Source of the DNA: JAFAMS01 sp049520515
GTDB lineage: Bacteria; Vulcanimicrobiota; Vulcanimicrobiia; Vulcanimicrobiales; Vulcanimicrobiaceae
Direction of reading: 5' to 3'
DNA length: 64,000 nt
NCBI GenBank assembly: GCA_049520515.1
Contig: JBEKPS010000003.1
Location: 310,001 to 374,000 of the forward strand
Shown here: piece after piece, positions 40,412-48,554 of the stretch
Position numbering within the stretch: the stretch's first letter is position 1
Layout: every line of letters starts with the position of its first letter
Translations under genes and position numbers: made by a program
Notes under the pieces: generated by a model
The model's input: the letters and a program-made list of their open reading frames with translations, nothing else
What the model was told of the DNA's origin: nothing
Databases searched by the model: none

Positions 40412-41256
40412 ATGCGCACCTTATTCATGTAAGCTGCGCGATCGGGAACATCGTCGATCCACTCCCCTCGCCACACATCGAAATCTTCGGGCAGCCGCGT
40501 GGCACGATGATACGCTTCGAACGCCGCGTGATCGCGCTCGCGATACCCTTCGACGGGCGACGGATGTGCGGCGCCCGGCTCGACGACGACTGCGTCGACC
40601 AGTAAGCCGGGGATCAGCGTACGATTGGGCTCGGTTCGTATGACCTCCGGCTGGACGAGCTCTTCGGTCAGTACGATCACGCGTTCGGCGGCCCGTACGC
40701 TCTCCAGCGTCGTGCCAAGGTTACCCCAGACGTGCGCGTTGCCATGGGAATCGGCGCGCTGTGCGACGACGATTGCGACGTCCACCGCGATCGCACGCAC
40801 GGCGTAGACGCGTTCGCTGCCGAACGGATCCTTAATTTCGCGGAATACTTCGTGCTGCAGAGCGATGTCGGTCCCGAAGAGCGAGCGTGTAATTCCGAAC
40901 GGTACGCCCTCAGCCGCCGCGCGCAAACCCGTTGCATACGTCAGATTCGTATAGTTGGTGATCGCGATCGTGGGCGGACTCGCCTCGGCCGCTCGCCGGA
41001 AATTGTGTCCGAGACCGGCGCCGACGTTCCCGACCCACGCAACCTCCAGTGCGCGCACGCAACCCGCGCCGATCAGTTGATCGTAGAGCATGTCACTGAT
41101 CGGGCCGACGAGCGTGAGATCGCGTTTGCCCTGACGGATGATCTCATGTCCTGCCGAAAACGGAATGCGCGCTTCGAGACCGCATGCGGCGCTGACGCGA
41201 TCCCCATCGCGTACCAATCGCGCGATGGCATCGGCGGTAGTGGTGAGTTTGCTCAA
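40408..41256 (-). CDS. CoA-transferase family I, alpha subunit (glutaconate CoA-transferase-like)
   Basis: A 282-residue partner of the beta subunit. It shows the SCOT/GctA-type start (A-I-A-R-L-V-R-D-G-D-R-V-S-A), R-I-P-F-S-A-G-H-E-I-I-R near 30-41, G-P-I-S-D-M-L-Y-D-Q-L-I-G-A-G near 51 and a C-terminal P-E-D-F-D-V-W-R-G segment. It provides the second half of the CoA-binding dimer. Its start overlaps the benzoate-CoA-ligase stop (ATGA) and its stop overlaps the beta start, so the three are co-translated. It resembles the enlarged alpha chains found in aromatic and sterol side-chain degradation clusters. Confidence 0.85.
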   Translation of the reverse strand: MSKLTTTADAIARLVRDGDRVSAACGLEARIPFSAGHEIIRQGKRDLTLVGPISDMLYDQLIGAGCVRALEVAWVGNVGAGLGHNFRRAAEASPPTIAITNYTNLTYATGLRAAAEGVPFGITRSLFGTDIALQHEVFREIKDPFGSERVYAVRAIAVDVAIVVAQRADSHGNAHVWGNLGTTLESVRAAERVIVLTEELVQPEVIRTEPNRTLIPGLLVDAVVVEPGAAHPSPVEGYRERDHAAFEAYHRATRLPEDFDVWRGEWIDDVPDRAAYMNKVRM

Positions 41257-42725
41257 ACCTCGGTCGTTGCTTCGCGCAGGACGAAGCGTTGCGTCTTGCC
41301 GGTCGCGGTTTTCGGCAACGAGTTGACGACTGTTACCCAGCGCGGGTATTTGTGCGGCGTCAGACGGTCTTTAACGAAGTCTTGCAGCTCGGTTTGCAGA
41401 TCTTCGGAAGCGAAATTGGCCGCGCGCAACACGACGTATGCGTGCGGCTTAACGAGCCCATCGTCATCTTCGCGTCCGACGACGGCGCATTCGAGGATTG
41501 CATCGTGTTCGGCGATGATGTTTTCGACCTCGACCGGCGAGACCCACATCCCGCTGACCTTGAGCATGTCGTCGCTGCGGCCCGCGTGCCAATAGATTCC
41601 CTCGCCGTCGCGGCGATATTTGTCGCCGGTCCGAATCCACTCGCCTTCCAGCGTGGCTTTGGTGCGTTCATGCTTGTTCCAGTAGAACGCCATCGTCGAA
41701 TCGCCGCGCACGAGCAGATCGCCGATCTCGTTGTCTGCGCAATCGCGGCCGTTTTCGTCGACTATACGTACGTCGTAGCCCGGAACGGGGCGTCCGCTCG
41801 CGCCGGCTACGGCGCCTCCCGGCATGTTGGCCATAAACATGTGTGTGATCTCGGTCGTACCGATCCCGTCACAAATCTCGAGTCCCGTTTGTGCTTGCCA
41901 ACGATTGAAGAGCGCGGGGGGAAGCGACTCGCCGGCGCTCACGCAGACGCGAACGCTCGAGAAGTCAGCCTTTACGCCTTCATCCATGGCGGCGAGCATT
42001 TGCGCGTACGCGGTCGGAACGGCGAAAAACAACGTCGGCTTGTGGCGCCGGACCTGATCGAAAACGGCCTGCGGCGTCGGGCGCTCGGGATAGAGAATCG
42101 CGGCTGCGCCGACGTCCATTGGGAAGTACTGGGCGTTGCCGAGCCCGTATGCGAAAAACAGCTTTGCAACACTGAAGGCACGATCCGAGGTGCGCGTGCA
42201 CAGTACTTGCTCGCCGTAGGTGCGCGCGCAGACCCACATGTCGTGCTGGAGGTGGACGACGCCTTTTGGTTCGCCGGTCGTTCCGCTCGAATATAAGAAG
42301 AAGCAGAAGCCGTCGCGATGCGTCGACGCATAGTCGAACGGAGCGTGCCTTGCATCGCGCACGACCTGCTCTGGATCGTCGAGGACGGTGAAGGGTGCGC
42401 AATCCGCCAGAATCAATTCGCGTTCCGATTCGCGCAGCGACGTATTGAGCGGAACGGCAACGCCGCCGGCTGCGATCGTCCCCCAAAACGCGATCGACCA
42501 TGCCGGCGAGTCCGGCAAGAAGATGACGACGCGCTCGCCGCTTCGCAAGCCGCGCTCGATCAAGCTACCGGCGAAGCCACGCACAGCCAGATCGAGCTCG
42601 CGATAGGTGACCGTCGATTGATCCGTGATCAGCGCGGGAGAATCGCCGCGTCCTAGGGCGACGTTGCGGCCGACGAAGTATTGAGCGGCGTTGAAGCGCT
42701 CAGGCAGATGGTCGGCCGCGCGCAT
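41253..42725 (-). CDS. Benzoate-CoA-ligase-family acyl-CoA synthetase
   Basis: A 490-residue ANL-superfamily ligase that activates a carboxylic acid with ATP and CoA. The P-loop Y-S-S-G-T-T-G-E-P-K-G-V-V-H-L-Q-H (residues 145-161) has the H-x-Q-H-D form characteristic of benzoate-CoA ligases; F-A-Y-G-L-G-N and G-I-G-T-T-E-I-T-H-M-F are also typical, as is the C-terminal P-K-T-A-T-G-K-T-Q-R-F with the catalytic Lys. Substrate is therefore likely an aromatic or cyclic acid (benzoate, a hydroxybenzoate, or similar). It follows the enoyl-CoA hydratase stop by three bases, in the same run as a BoxB-like oxygenase. Confidence 0.88.
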   Translation of the reverse strand: MRAADHLPERFNAAQYFVGRNVALGRGDSPALITDQSTVTYRELDLAVRGFAGSLIERGLRSGERVVIFLPDSPAWSIAFWGTIAAGGVAVPLNTSLRESERELILADCAPFTVLDDPEQVVRDARHAPFDYASTHRDGFCFFLYSSGTTGEPKGVVHLQHDMWVCARTYGEQVLCTRTSDRAFSVAKLFFAYGLGNAQYFPMDVGAAAILYPERPTPQAVFDQVRRHKPTLFFAVPTAYAQMLAAMDEGVKADFSSVRVCVSAGESLPPALFNRWQAQTGLEICDGIGTTEITHMFMANMPGGAVAGASGRPVPGYDVRIVDENGRDCADNEIGDLLVRGDSTMAFYWNKHERTKATLEGEWIRTGDKYRRDGEGIYWHAGRSDDMLKVSGMWVSPVEVENIIAEHDAILECAVVGREDDDGLVKPHAYVVLRAANFASEDLQTELQDFVKDRLTPHKYPRWVTVVNSLPKTATGKTQRFVLREATTEV

Positions 42726-42728
42726 GCT

Positions 42729-43583
42729 TTAGCGGTTTTCGAAGCGGGCGACGCGCTGTTCGGTAAAGGCCGCGATGCCTTCGTGCGCATCGTGGCTGCG
42801 GAAGAGAATTGATTGCAGCTCGCGTTCGAGTGCAAGCGCATCCTGCAGCGGAATCTCGGCGCCCGTCTGAATGCTGCGTTTCACGAGGCCGACCGCCATC
42901 GGCGCCTTGTTCGGCGAGCAAAATTGTCTGGCATACGTGAGGATTTGCTCTGCGAACGAAGCCGCGTCGCCTTCGTAGACCTCGTTGACGATCCCCATTT
43001 CCTCGGCTAACTCAAAACTGAACGTACGTCCGGTCGCGATCAGCTCGATGGCCTTCGCTTTTCCGATCAGACGCGCAAGCCGCTGCGTTCCGCCGGTTCC
43101 GGGAAGCACGCCGAGGCCGACTTCCGGTAGACCGATCTTTCCGCCGTCGCGGCGTGCGATGCGAATGTCGCACGCCATGGCGATCTCGAGTCCGCCACCC
43201 ACGGTGTGTCCGTTGAGCGCGGCGATCACGAGCTTTGGCGTCTGTTCGAGGCGCGCGAGCGTCTCGTTGGCGTGCAAGCAGAAGTAATACTTGAACTGCG
43301 GCGTGACCGCGTTGAGCATACCGACGTTGGCACCGGCGGAGAAGAAGCGCTCGCCTTTTCCGGTCAGCACGATGACTTCGACGCCGTCATCGAAACGTGC
43401 GTCGAGAATCGCTTCGTCAAGCTGAAGCATCATCTCGTGTGTGTACGTATTCGCCGGAGGATCATCCATTGTGATGATCGCGATGTGCCCGTCTTTTGTG
43501 TAATGGATGACGCGTTTGCCGTTACGTTCGGGCGCCTGGCGACCGAACGGTGTTGCTTGCGCCTGTTTCGTATCGATCGCCAT
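42729..43583 (-). CDS. Enoyl-CoA hydratase/isomerase family protein
   Basis: A 284-residue crotonase-fold enzyme with a 25-residue polar N-terminal extension. The oxyanion and acid/base glutamates are both present: G-H-T-V-G-G-G-L-E-I-A-M-A-C-D and G-L-P-E-V-G-L-G-V-L-P-G-T-G-G-T-Q-R-L, so hydratase activity is credible. It is far shorter than BoxC (two-domain, >500 residues), so it is not the classical benzoyl-CoA-epoxide dihydrolase. Starting two bases after the oxygenase stop and ending just before the ligase, it probably hydrates a ring-opened or beta-oxidation intermediate of the same pathway. Confidence 0.9.
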   Translation of the reverse strand: MAIDTKQAQATPFGRQAPERNGKRVIHYTKDGHIAIITMDDPPANTYTHEMMLQLDEAILDARFDDGVEVIVLTGKGERFFSAGANVGMLNAVTPQFKYYFCLHANETLARLEQTPKLVIAALNGHTVGGGLEIAMACDIRIARRDGGKIGLPEVGLGVLPGTGGTQRLARLIGKAKAIELIATGRTFSFELAEEMGIVNEVYEGDAASFAEQILTYARQFCSPNKAPMAVGLVKRSIQTGAEIPLQDALALERELQSILFRSHDAHEGIAAFTEQRVARFENR

Positions 43584-43585
43584 GC

Positions 43586-44716
43586 TTAACCCTCGTTTGT
43601 CCGTCCCTTAGGTGTAATCCAGTTCGGATTCTTGAACAGGTCGGCCAGACGCGCTTCATCATCGTGCGTCGGTAAGACGCTCGGCGCGTACGCCGCCCAT
43701 TCGTCGTCGGTTAGGAGCCGCCCGTCGACGCTCCAATGCTCGGGAGCGTGATCACCAATCTTGCGGTTGAAGCGCGCGTCAGGCACGTAAAGCTTCTCCG
43801 CCGGATTGACGCTGTTCACTTGATCGACAGTTCGCTTGATCTCGTCGTAGAAGCGCTCGCGGGCGCGTTCGTTGAGCCCCTCGACCCTGGCGGGCTCGTC
43901 GGTTTTGTCCTCGTCGTCGCGCCCCTTGATTCCCCATTCGTACGCCCAACGCGCCGAGCGCGAATGGTCGGTGCCGAACAGATCGAGCGAACCCGAGATC
44001 CACTTGTTGTAGTATTTCTGCTGTATGAGGACCGGAATGACGGCGGCTTGCGCGATCCGCCGCAGACCCGAGATCCCGGTGCCCATGTGAAAGGATTCTT
44101 CTTTTAGCATCGGCAGCATCGAGCGCGAGAGCGGCGCAAACGCCGAGTGCGAAAGCATCGTCAGTTGAAATTTCCCGTCGCGATCCATGAAGTTCGTGTA
44201 CGTAAAGAAATCGAGCCAGTGCGTGACGTCTTCGTTGAAGGCGCGCAGCAGCCGGTTCTTCTTACCGAAGGCACGGCGCTCGAGAAGCTTTTGGGCTTCG
44301 ATCTTACCGTCGGCACCGAAATGTGTGATCAGAAGATGACACATCTGAAAACCATGGCGCGTCTCTTCGAGCATGATCCGTGCAAGCGACGCGAGATCGT
44401 ACTCGCTCGGCGCGTTACTCAAAAGGAACCGCTGCTGCTCGTTGGACGCAAACTCGGTGTCGCCCTGATAGATCACCATGTTCAGGATCGAGTCACGGAT
44501 GCGCTGATCGGGGACGTCGAGCAGCCTCTCCCACTTCTTTCCGCCGGCGAATGAGCCGAAGCTAATCTCGTCGCTGAGCAGCTCGCCGTATTTGGCCTCG
44601 AGCTTGTAGCCCGGAACGTGACGGTCGATCAGCTCGAGATCGAGGCCGATCTCCGCCTGCCAGTCCTTGAGCAGATCAACCCAGTCGTCGAACGTTGATA
44701 TCCGCCTTGCGGTCAC
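43586..44716 (-). CDS. BoxB/PaaA-like diiron acyl-CoA oxygenase
   Basis: A 376-residue, all-helical ferritin-like protein. The six expected iron ligands are seen: E88, E118-x2-H121 (in M-L-E-E-T-R-H-G-F), D178 (in F-M-D-R-D-G-K-F-Q-L), and E207-x2-H210 (E-E-S-F-H-M-G). The spacing and the F-x-D-R-D-G-K-[FY]-Q-L stretch match benzoyl-CoA 2,3-epoxidase BoxB, and L-L-E-R-R-A-F also fits. The protein is about 100 residues shorter than classical BoxB and no BoxA reductase is nearby, so it may be a divergent epoxidase or hydroxylase acting on another CoA thioester. The start is 14 bases after the carboxylase beta stop. Confidence 0.78.
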   Translation of the reverse strand: MTARRISTFDDWVDLLKDWQAEIGLDLELIDRHVPGYKLEAKYGELLSDEISFGSFAGGKKWERLLDVPDQRIRDSILNMVIYQGDTEFASNEQQRFLLSNAPSEYDLASLARIMLEETRHGFQMCHLLITHFGADGKIEAQKLLERRAFGKKNRLLRAFNEDVTHWLDFFTYTNFMDRDGKFQLTMLSHSAFAPLSRSMLPMLKEESFHMGTGISGLRRIAQAAVIPVLIQQKYYNKWISGSLDLFGTDHSRSARWAYEWGIKGRDDEDKTDEPARVEGLNERARERFYDEIKRTVDQVNSVNPAEKLYVPDARFNRKIGDHAPEHWSVDGRLLTDDEWAAYAPSVLPTHDDEARLADLFKNPNWITPKGRTNEG

Positions 44717-44730
44717 GTTCGGTCCCCCCT

Positions 44731-46245
44731 TTAGAGCGGTATGTTACCGTGCTTTCGGCGCGGACGCTCGACCCGTTTGTTCTGCAGCATTTCGAGCGAC
44801 GTCGAGATCACGCGGCGCGTCTCTCGCGCTTCGATGACGTCGTCGATGTATCCGCGTTGTGCGGCGACGAACGGATTTGCGAATCGATTACGGTAGTCTT
44901 CGATCAGCTCGGCCGTTTTCGCGGCGGGATCGGCCGCATCGGCGATCTCACGCCGGAAGAGAATCTTGGCGGCGCCTTCGGCGCCCATGACTGCGATCTC
45001 CGACGTCGGCCAAGCGACGTTGATATCGGCGCGAATGTGTTTGGAAGCCATGACGTCGTATGCGCCGCCATACGCCTTGCGCGTGATGATCGTGATCTTG
45101 GGGACCGTGGCCTCCGCGAACGCGTAGAGCAGCTTGGCACCGTGTTTGATGATGCCGCCATATTCTTGCTCGGTGCCGGGCAAGAAGCCGGGGACGTCGA
45201 CGAAGGTTACGAGCGGGATGTTGAACGCGTCGCAAAAGCGCACGAATCGTGCCGCCTTGATCGAGCTGTCGATATCGAGGACGCCGGCGAGCATCTCGGG
45301 TTGATTCGCAACGATCCCGACCGAGCGACCGGCGACGCGTCCGAATCCGATCACGATGTTCTTCGCGTAGAACGCTAGGATTTCGAGAAACTCACCGTCG
45401 TCAAGGACGGCGTTGATCGCGCGCTTGATGTCGTACGGCTTGTTGGGCGCATCCGGGACGAGATCGTCGAGTTCCGGGCACAAGCGCCGCGGATCGTCGT
45501 CGCTTGCAAAGACGGGTGGATCGTCGAGATTGTTCTGCGGCATGAACGAGAGCAGGGCGCGCGTCTGTGCGTTCATTTCATCTTCGTCCGCGGCGACGAG
45601 CTGCGCGACGCCACTCTTGGTCGCGTGCGTCATCGCGCCACCCAGCTCTTCGAACGTGACGTCTTCCCCAGTCACGGTCTTTATGATCTCGGGTCCAGTG
45701 ATGAACATTTGCGAGATCTCTTCAACCATGATCGTGAAGTCGGTGATCGCGGGCGAATAGACGGCCCCGCCGGCACACGGTCCTGCGATCAAGCTGATCT
45801 GTGGGATCACTCCCGAGGCTTGCACGTTGCGCCAGAAGATCTCGGCGTAACCACCAAGACTGACGACGCCTTCTTGAATGCGCGCGCCGCCCGAATCGTT
45901 GATGCCGATCACGGGCGATCCGGTGTGGACCGCCATGTCCATCACCTTGCAAATTTTTTCGGCGAACACTTCGCCGAGCGATCCGCCTAGGACCGTGAAA
46001 TCTTGCGAGAAGAGGAAGACTTGGCGGCCGTCGATGAGCGCGCGGCCCGTAACGACGCCGTCACCGAGAAACTCACGCTCGTCCAAGCCGAACGCGGAGG
46101 TTCGGTGAACGGCGAATGCGTCGAATTCGACGAATGATTCGGGATCGACGAGCGCGTCGATCCGTTCACGCGCCGTCCGTTTGCCGCGGGCATGCTGCCG
46201 CTCGACCGCAGCTTCACCGGCGGGCGCTTGCGCGAGCTCGCGCAT
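44731..46245 (-). CDS. Acyl-CoA (propionyl/acetyl) carboxylase beta subunit
   Basis: A 504-residue carboxyltransferase subunit. Two crotonase-like halves are evident: G-G-S-L-G-E-V-F-A-E-K and I-N-D-S-G-G-A-R-I-Q-E-G in the first; P-G-F-L-P-G-T-E-Q-E, A-F-A-E-A-T-V-P-K-I and K-A-Y-G-G-A-Y-D-V-M-A-S-K in the second. It transfers carboxyl from biotin on the alpha chain to acyl-CoA. Alpha and beta are 6 kb apart in one run, with the aromatic-type genes between them. ATG 46245 is the first ordinary start, but the preceding in-frame codons read D-V-R-A-Q-L-S-K, which looks like the usual PccB N-terminus, so a non-AUG start upstream is possible. Confidence 0.95.
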   Translation of the reverse strand: MRELAQAPAGEAAVERQHARGKRTARERIDALVDPESFVEFDAFAVHRTSAFGLDEREFLGDGVVTGRALIDGRQVFLFSQDFTVLGGSLGEVFAEKICKVMDMAVHTGSPVIGINDSGGARIQEGVVSLGGYAEIFWRNVQASGVIPQISLIAGPCAGGAVYSPAITDFTIMVEEISQMFITGPEIIKTVTGEDVTFEELGGAMTHATKSGVAQLVAADEDEMNAQTRALLSFMPQNNLDDPPVFASDDDPRRLCPELDDLVPDAPNKPYDIKRAINAVLDDGEFLEILAFYAKNIVIGFGRVAGRSVGIVANQPEMLAGVLDIDSSIKAARFVRFCDAFNIPLVTFVDVPGFLPGTEQEYGGIIKHGAKLLYAFAEATVPKITIITRKAYGGAYDVMASKHIRADINVAWPTSEIAVMGAEGAAKILFRREIADAADPAAKTAELIEDYRNRFANPFVAAQRGYIDDVIEARETRRVISTSLEMLQNKRVERPRRKHGNIPL

Positions 46246-46278
46246 CTTCGAGAGTTGGGCGCGTACGTCGGGCGTGGC

Positions 46279-47457
46279 TCAGCCGCCGATCAGTGGTTCT
46301 TCGCGTGGGAATGCCGCTTGTGCGATCTTGCTGAGCAGATCGCCTCCCTTGGGTGCCGTCGGCGGTTGGGTCCCGTGAAATTCTCGATATGCTTCTTGCA
46401 ACAGCGTCTCGGGAGCGATCTCTTTACTCGGCATACGTGTCGCAACGCCGTGCCGTATGCGCAGATCGCCGGCCCAGATGCTCGCAGAGGGAACGTCGAG
46501 CGCCGCAATCGTGGCATCCATCTCGTCGGCGATTATTTTTGCGCCTTCGGGCGTTGTGTTAGGAAGAATCGCGACAAATTCCTTATCATGACGGGCCAGC
46601 AAATCGGAAGCGCGAGAAGCGCAGGAGCCGAGTGCGATCGCGACCTGCGTGAGCATCTCGTCGGTCCAGCGGCGATTGTAGCGGTCTTCGATTTGCGCGA
46701 CAACGAGCGAGATCGGCGCCGGCGAGCGAATCCCGCGCGACCACTCCATGTGCAGCCGGGCTTCGAACGCGCGGCGATTGGCAACGCCGGTCGCTTCGTC
46801 GACGTCGGTGAGCGCCTTGAGCTTCTCGAGCTGCGTCGTTCGCTCGTTGATCATGCTGCCGAGCAAATGCGTATCTTGCAGAAGACGCCGCGTGATCAGG
46901 CGGACGAGATACAACCCGAACTCCGGATTCTGGTAGTAGAGCTTGAGGACCGAGTCGGTCGGCATGTGCAAGCTCTCGACGTCGGTGACGCAGACTGCTG
47001 AGAGACTGCGTTCCATCGTCGGCGAGAAGATCGCCATCTCACCCAGCAGCTCGCCGGCACTAACGGTAACCTCGATTTCGGGGAGCCGTACCGTACCGCT
47101 TACGATGTAAAGGACGTCGGTTTGTGGATCGCCCTTGCGGAAGATGAATTCACCGGCGACGAATTTGCGCGGCGTCATAAAAGGCCGCAGCCAGTCCATC
47201 GAAAGATCGTTGGTGAGCGCGGATTGCACTTTGATCGTCAGCAGCTTGAGCTCCCGCAGCCGCCAAATATTGAGCATCAGCAGGATCGCAAACAGCGCTG
47301 CGATCGGCCAGGCTTTCGTCCACACGCCGTAAACGATGAACATCGTGTTGCTGGCGATCGCGAACTGACGGAGACGGACCGGCGCGCGCATCAAGAAGGT
47401 CGCCAGCACAAGTGCGGCGGCCACGAAACCTAGGATGTCTGGAATGTATGACATCAT
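46279..47457 (-). CDS. Membrane protein with cyclic-nucleotide-binding and degenerate GGDEF domains
   Basis: A 392-residue protein. Three N-terminal helices (residues 1-65) anchor it in the membrane; about 90-205 form a cNMP-binding (CRP-like) beta-roll with F-I-F-R-K-G-D-P-Q-T-D and G-E-L-L-G-E-M-A; and about 215-345 resemble GGDEF (D-E-A-T-G-V-A-N-R-R-A-F). The signature loop reads L-L-A-R-H-D-K-E-F instead of GG[DE]EF, so catalysis of c-di-GMP synthesis is unlikely; a sensor or nucleotide-binding role is more probable. It sits between the Liv/MIP18 genes and the carboxylase beta gene with 33 bases to the latter and may tie pathway expression or transport to a cyclic nucleotide. Confidence 0.82.
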   Translation of the reverse strand: MMSYIPDILGFVAAALVLATFLMRAPVRLRQFAIASNTMFIVYGVWTKAWPIAALFAILLMLNIWRLRELKLLTIKVQSALTNDLSMDWLRPFMTPRKFVAGEFIFRKGDPQTDVLYIVSGTVRLPEIEVTVSAGELLGEMAIFSPTMERSLSAVCVTDVESLHMPTDSVLKLYYQNPEFGLYLVRLITRRLLQDTHLLGSMINERTTQLEKLKALTDVDEATGVANRRAFEARLHMEWSRGIRSPAPISLVVAQIEDRYNRRWTDEMLTQVAIALGSCASRASDLLARHDKEFVAILPNTTPEGAKIIADEMDATIAALDVPSASIWAGDLRIRHGVATRMPSKEIAPETLLQEAYREFHGTQPPTAPKGGDLLSKIAQAAFPREEPLIGG

Positions 47458-47521
47458 CGCCGGTTAGCTCTGGCCGGTCCCTTTAGCCGCACCGAGGCTG
47501 ACGCCTGCCCCCAGCGGGCAG

Positions 47522-47833
47522 CTACCAGATGCCCAGCTGAAGCTTTACGTCGTCGCTCGCCATTTCGCGCGGATCCCACGGCGGATCGAACGTGATGTCG
47601 ACTTTGGCGCTCTCGACGCCCTCGACCGATTCGACCTTGGACTGGACTGCTTGCTTGAACATCGGTCCGACAGGGCACATCGGGGACGTCAGCGTCATCG
47701 TCACGGTGACGTTTTCTTGCTGCTGTCCGTCGCACTCGATTCCGTAGACGAGACCAAGGTCCAGGATTGGAATATTCAGCTCTGGGTCCATGACCTCCGC
47801 AAGCGATTCGCGGACCTGCTCTGGTGTGGGCAT
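47522..47833 (-). CDS. MIP18/DUF59-family Fe-S assembly protein (SufT/PaaD-like)
   Basis: A 103-residue protein. D-P-E-L-N-I-P-I-L-D-L-G-L-V-Y, T-L-T-S-P-M-C-P-V-G and the closing V-D-I-T-F-D-P-P-W-D-P are the family's hallmarks; the single Cys of T-S-P-M-C-P matters for cluster delivery in related proteins. It can act in general Fe-S maturation (SufT) or as PaaD, which matures the diiron phenylacetyl-CoA oxygenase reductase. In this run, with a BoxB-like oxygenase four genes on, the second role is attractive but unproved. ATG 47833 with GGAGG six bases upstream is preferred over TTG 47839. It lies 25 bases after livF. Confidence 0.9.
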   Translation of the reverse strand: MPTPEQVRESLAEVMDPELNIPILDLGLVYGIECDGQQQENVTVTMTLTSPMCPVGPMFKQAVQSKVESVEGVESAKVDITFDPPWDPREMASDDVKLQLGIW

Positions 47834-47858
47834 CAGCAACCTCCGGCGCCTAAGACCG

Positions 47859-48554
47859 TCAGACAGCCAAGTACCGTTGCATCAGCTCCGGATCGGCACG
47901 CAGCTGGTCAATTGGACCGCTCGCCATGACGCGTCCGTTAGAAAGGATGTAGCCGCGATCTGCGAGGCTCATCGCGACCTCGGCATTCTGCTCGACGAGC
48001 AGAATCGTGTTGCCCTCGCTCTTGATGTTGCGGACGACTTCTTCGACGTTCAGGGCGATCATCGGTGCCAAGCCTTCCATCGGCTCGTCGAGCAAGATGA
48101 TCTCCGGATTCGCAATGAGCGCACGTGCGATTGCGAGCATCTGCTGCTCGCCTCCTGAGAGACGCGCGAGCGAGTTGCGGCGCTCACCGAGCACGGCGAA
48201 GTAGTCGAAGACCCGCTTCTCGGTCCATGGTCCCTTGCGGCCGGCAAGCGCGGCCAGACGTAAATTCTCGGCGACGGTCAGATTCGGGAAGATCCGCCGG
48301 TCCTCAGGGACGAACGCGATCCCTCGGCGCGCGAGCGTGAACGGATTCTTCCGCTCGATCTGCGTTCCGTCGAGACGAATCGTCCCCGTTTTCGGCGGTA
48401 CGACGCCCATGATCGTCTTGAGCGTTGTCGAGCGTCCGCTGCCGTTGCGGCCGAGCAACGCGACGACCTCGCCTTTGGCAACCTCGAGAGCGACGTCTTT
48501 GAGGACGTGGCTCTTGCCGTAGAACGTGTTGATGCCATCGAGCGCGAGCAGCAC
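47859..48554 (-). CDS. livF: Branched-chain amino-acid-type ABC transporter ATPase LivF, Walker A Lys replaced by Arg
   Basis: A 231-residue ABC ATPase of the LivF class: F-Y-G-K-S-H-V-L-K-D-V, signature L-S-G-G-E-Q-Q-M-L-A-I-A-R, Walker B E-I-I-L-L-D-E-P-M-E-G-L and the H-loop region I-L-L-V-E-Q-N. The Walker A loop is G-R-N-G-S-G-R-S-T, so the invariant Lys is Arg41 (codon CGC at 48434-48432). This change usually weakens ATP hydrolysis; the partner LivG has an intact site. GTG start overlaps the livG stop (TAGTG). It forms part of livHMGF with no binding protein in the cluster; imported substrates may include aromatic acids as in some Liv-type systems. Confidence 0.92.
   Translation of the reverse strand: MLLALDGINTFYGKSHVLKDVALEVAKGEVVALLGRNGSGRSTTLKTIMGVVPPKTGTIRLDGTQIERKNPFTLARRGIAFVPEDRRIFPNLTVAENLRLAALAGRKGPWTEKRVFDYFAVLGERRNSLARLSGGEQQMLAIARALIANPEIILLDEPMEGLAPMIALNVEEVVRNIKSEGNTILLVEQNAEVAMSLADRGYILSNGRVMASGPIDQLRADPELMQRYLAV

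Noticed and set aside
39719..41256. IpdA/IpdB steroid-ring hydrolase
   Set aside because: The beta subunit keeps the catalytic E-N-G glutamate, and no other sterol-degradation genes are present.
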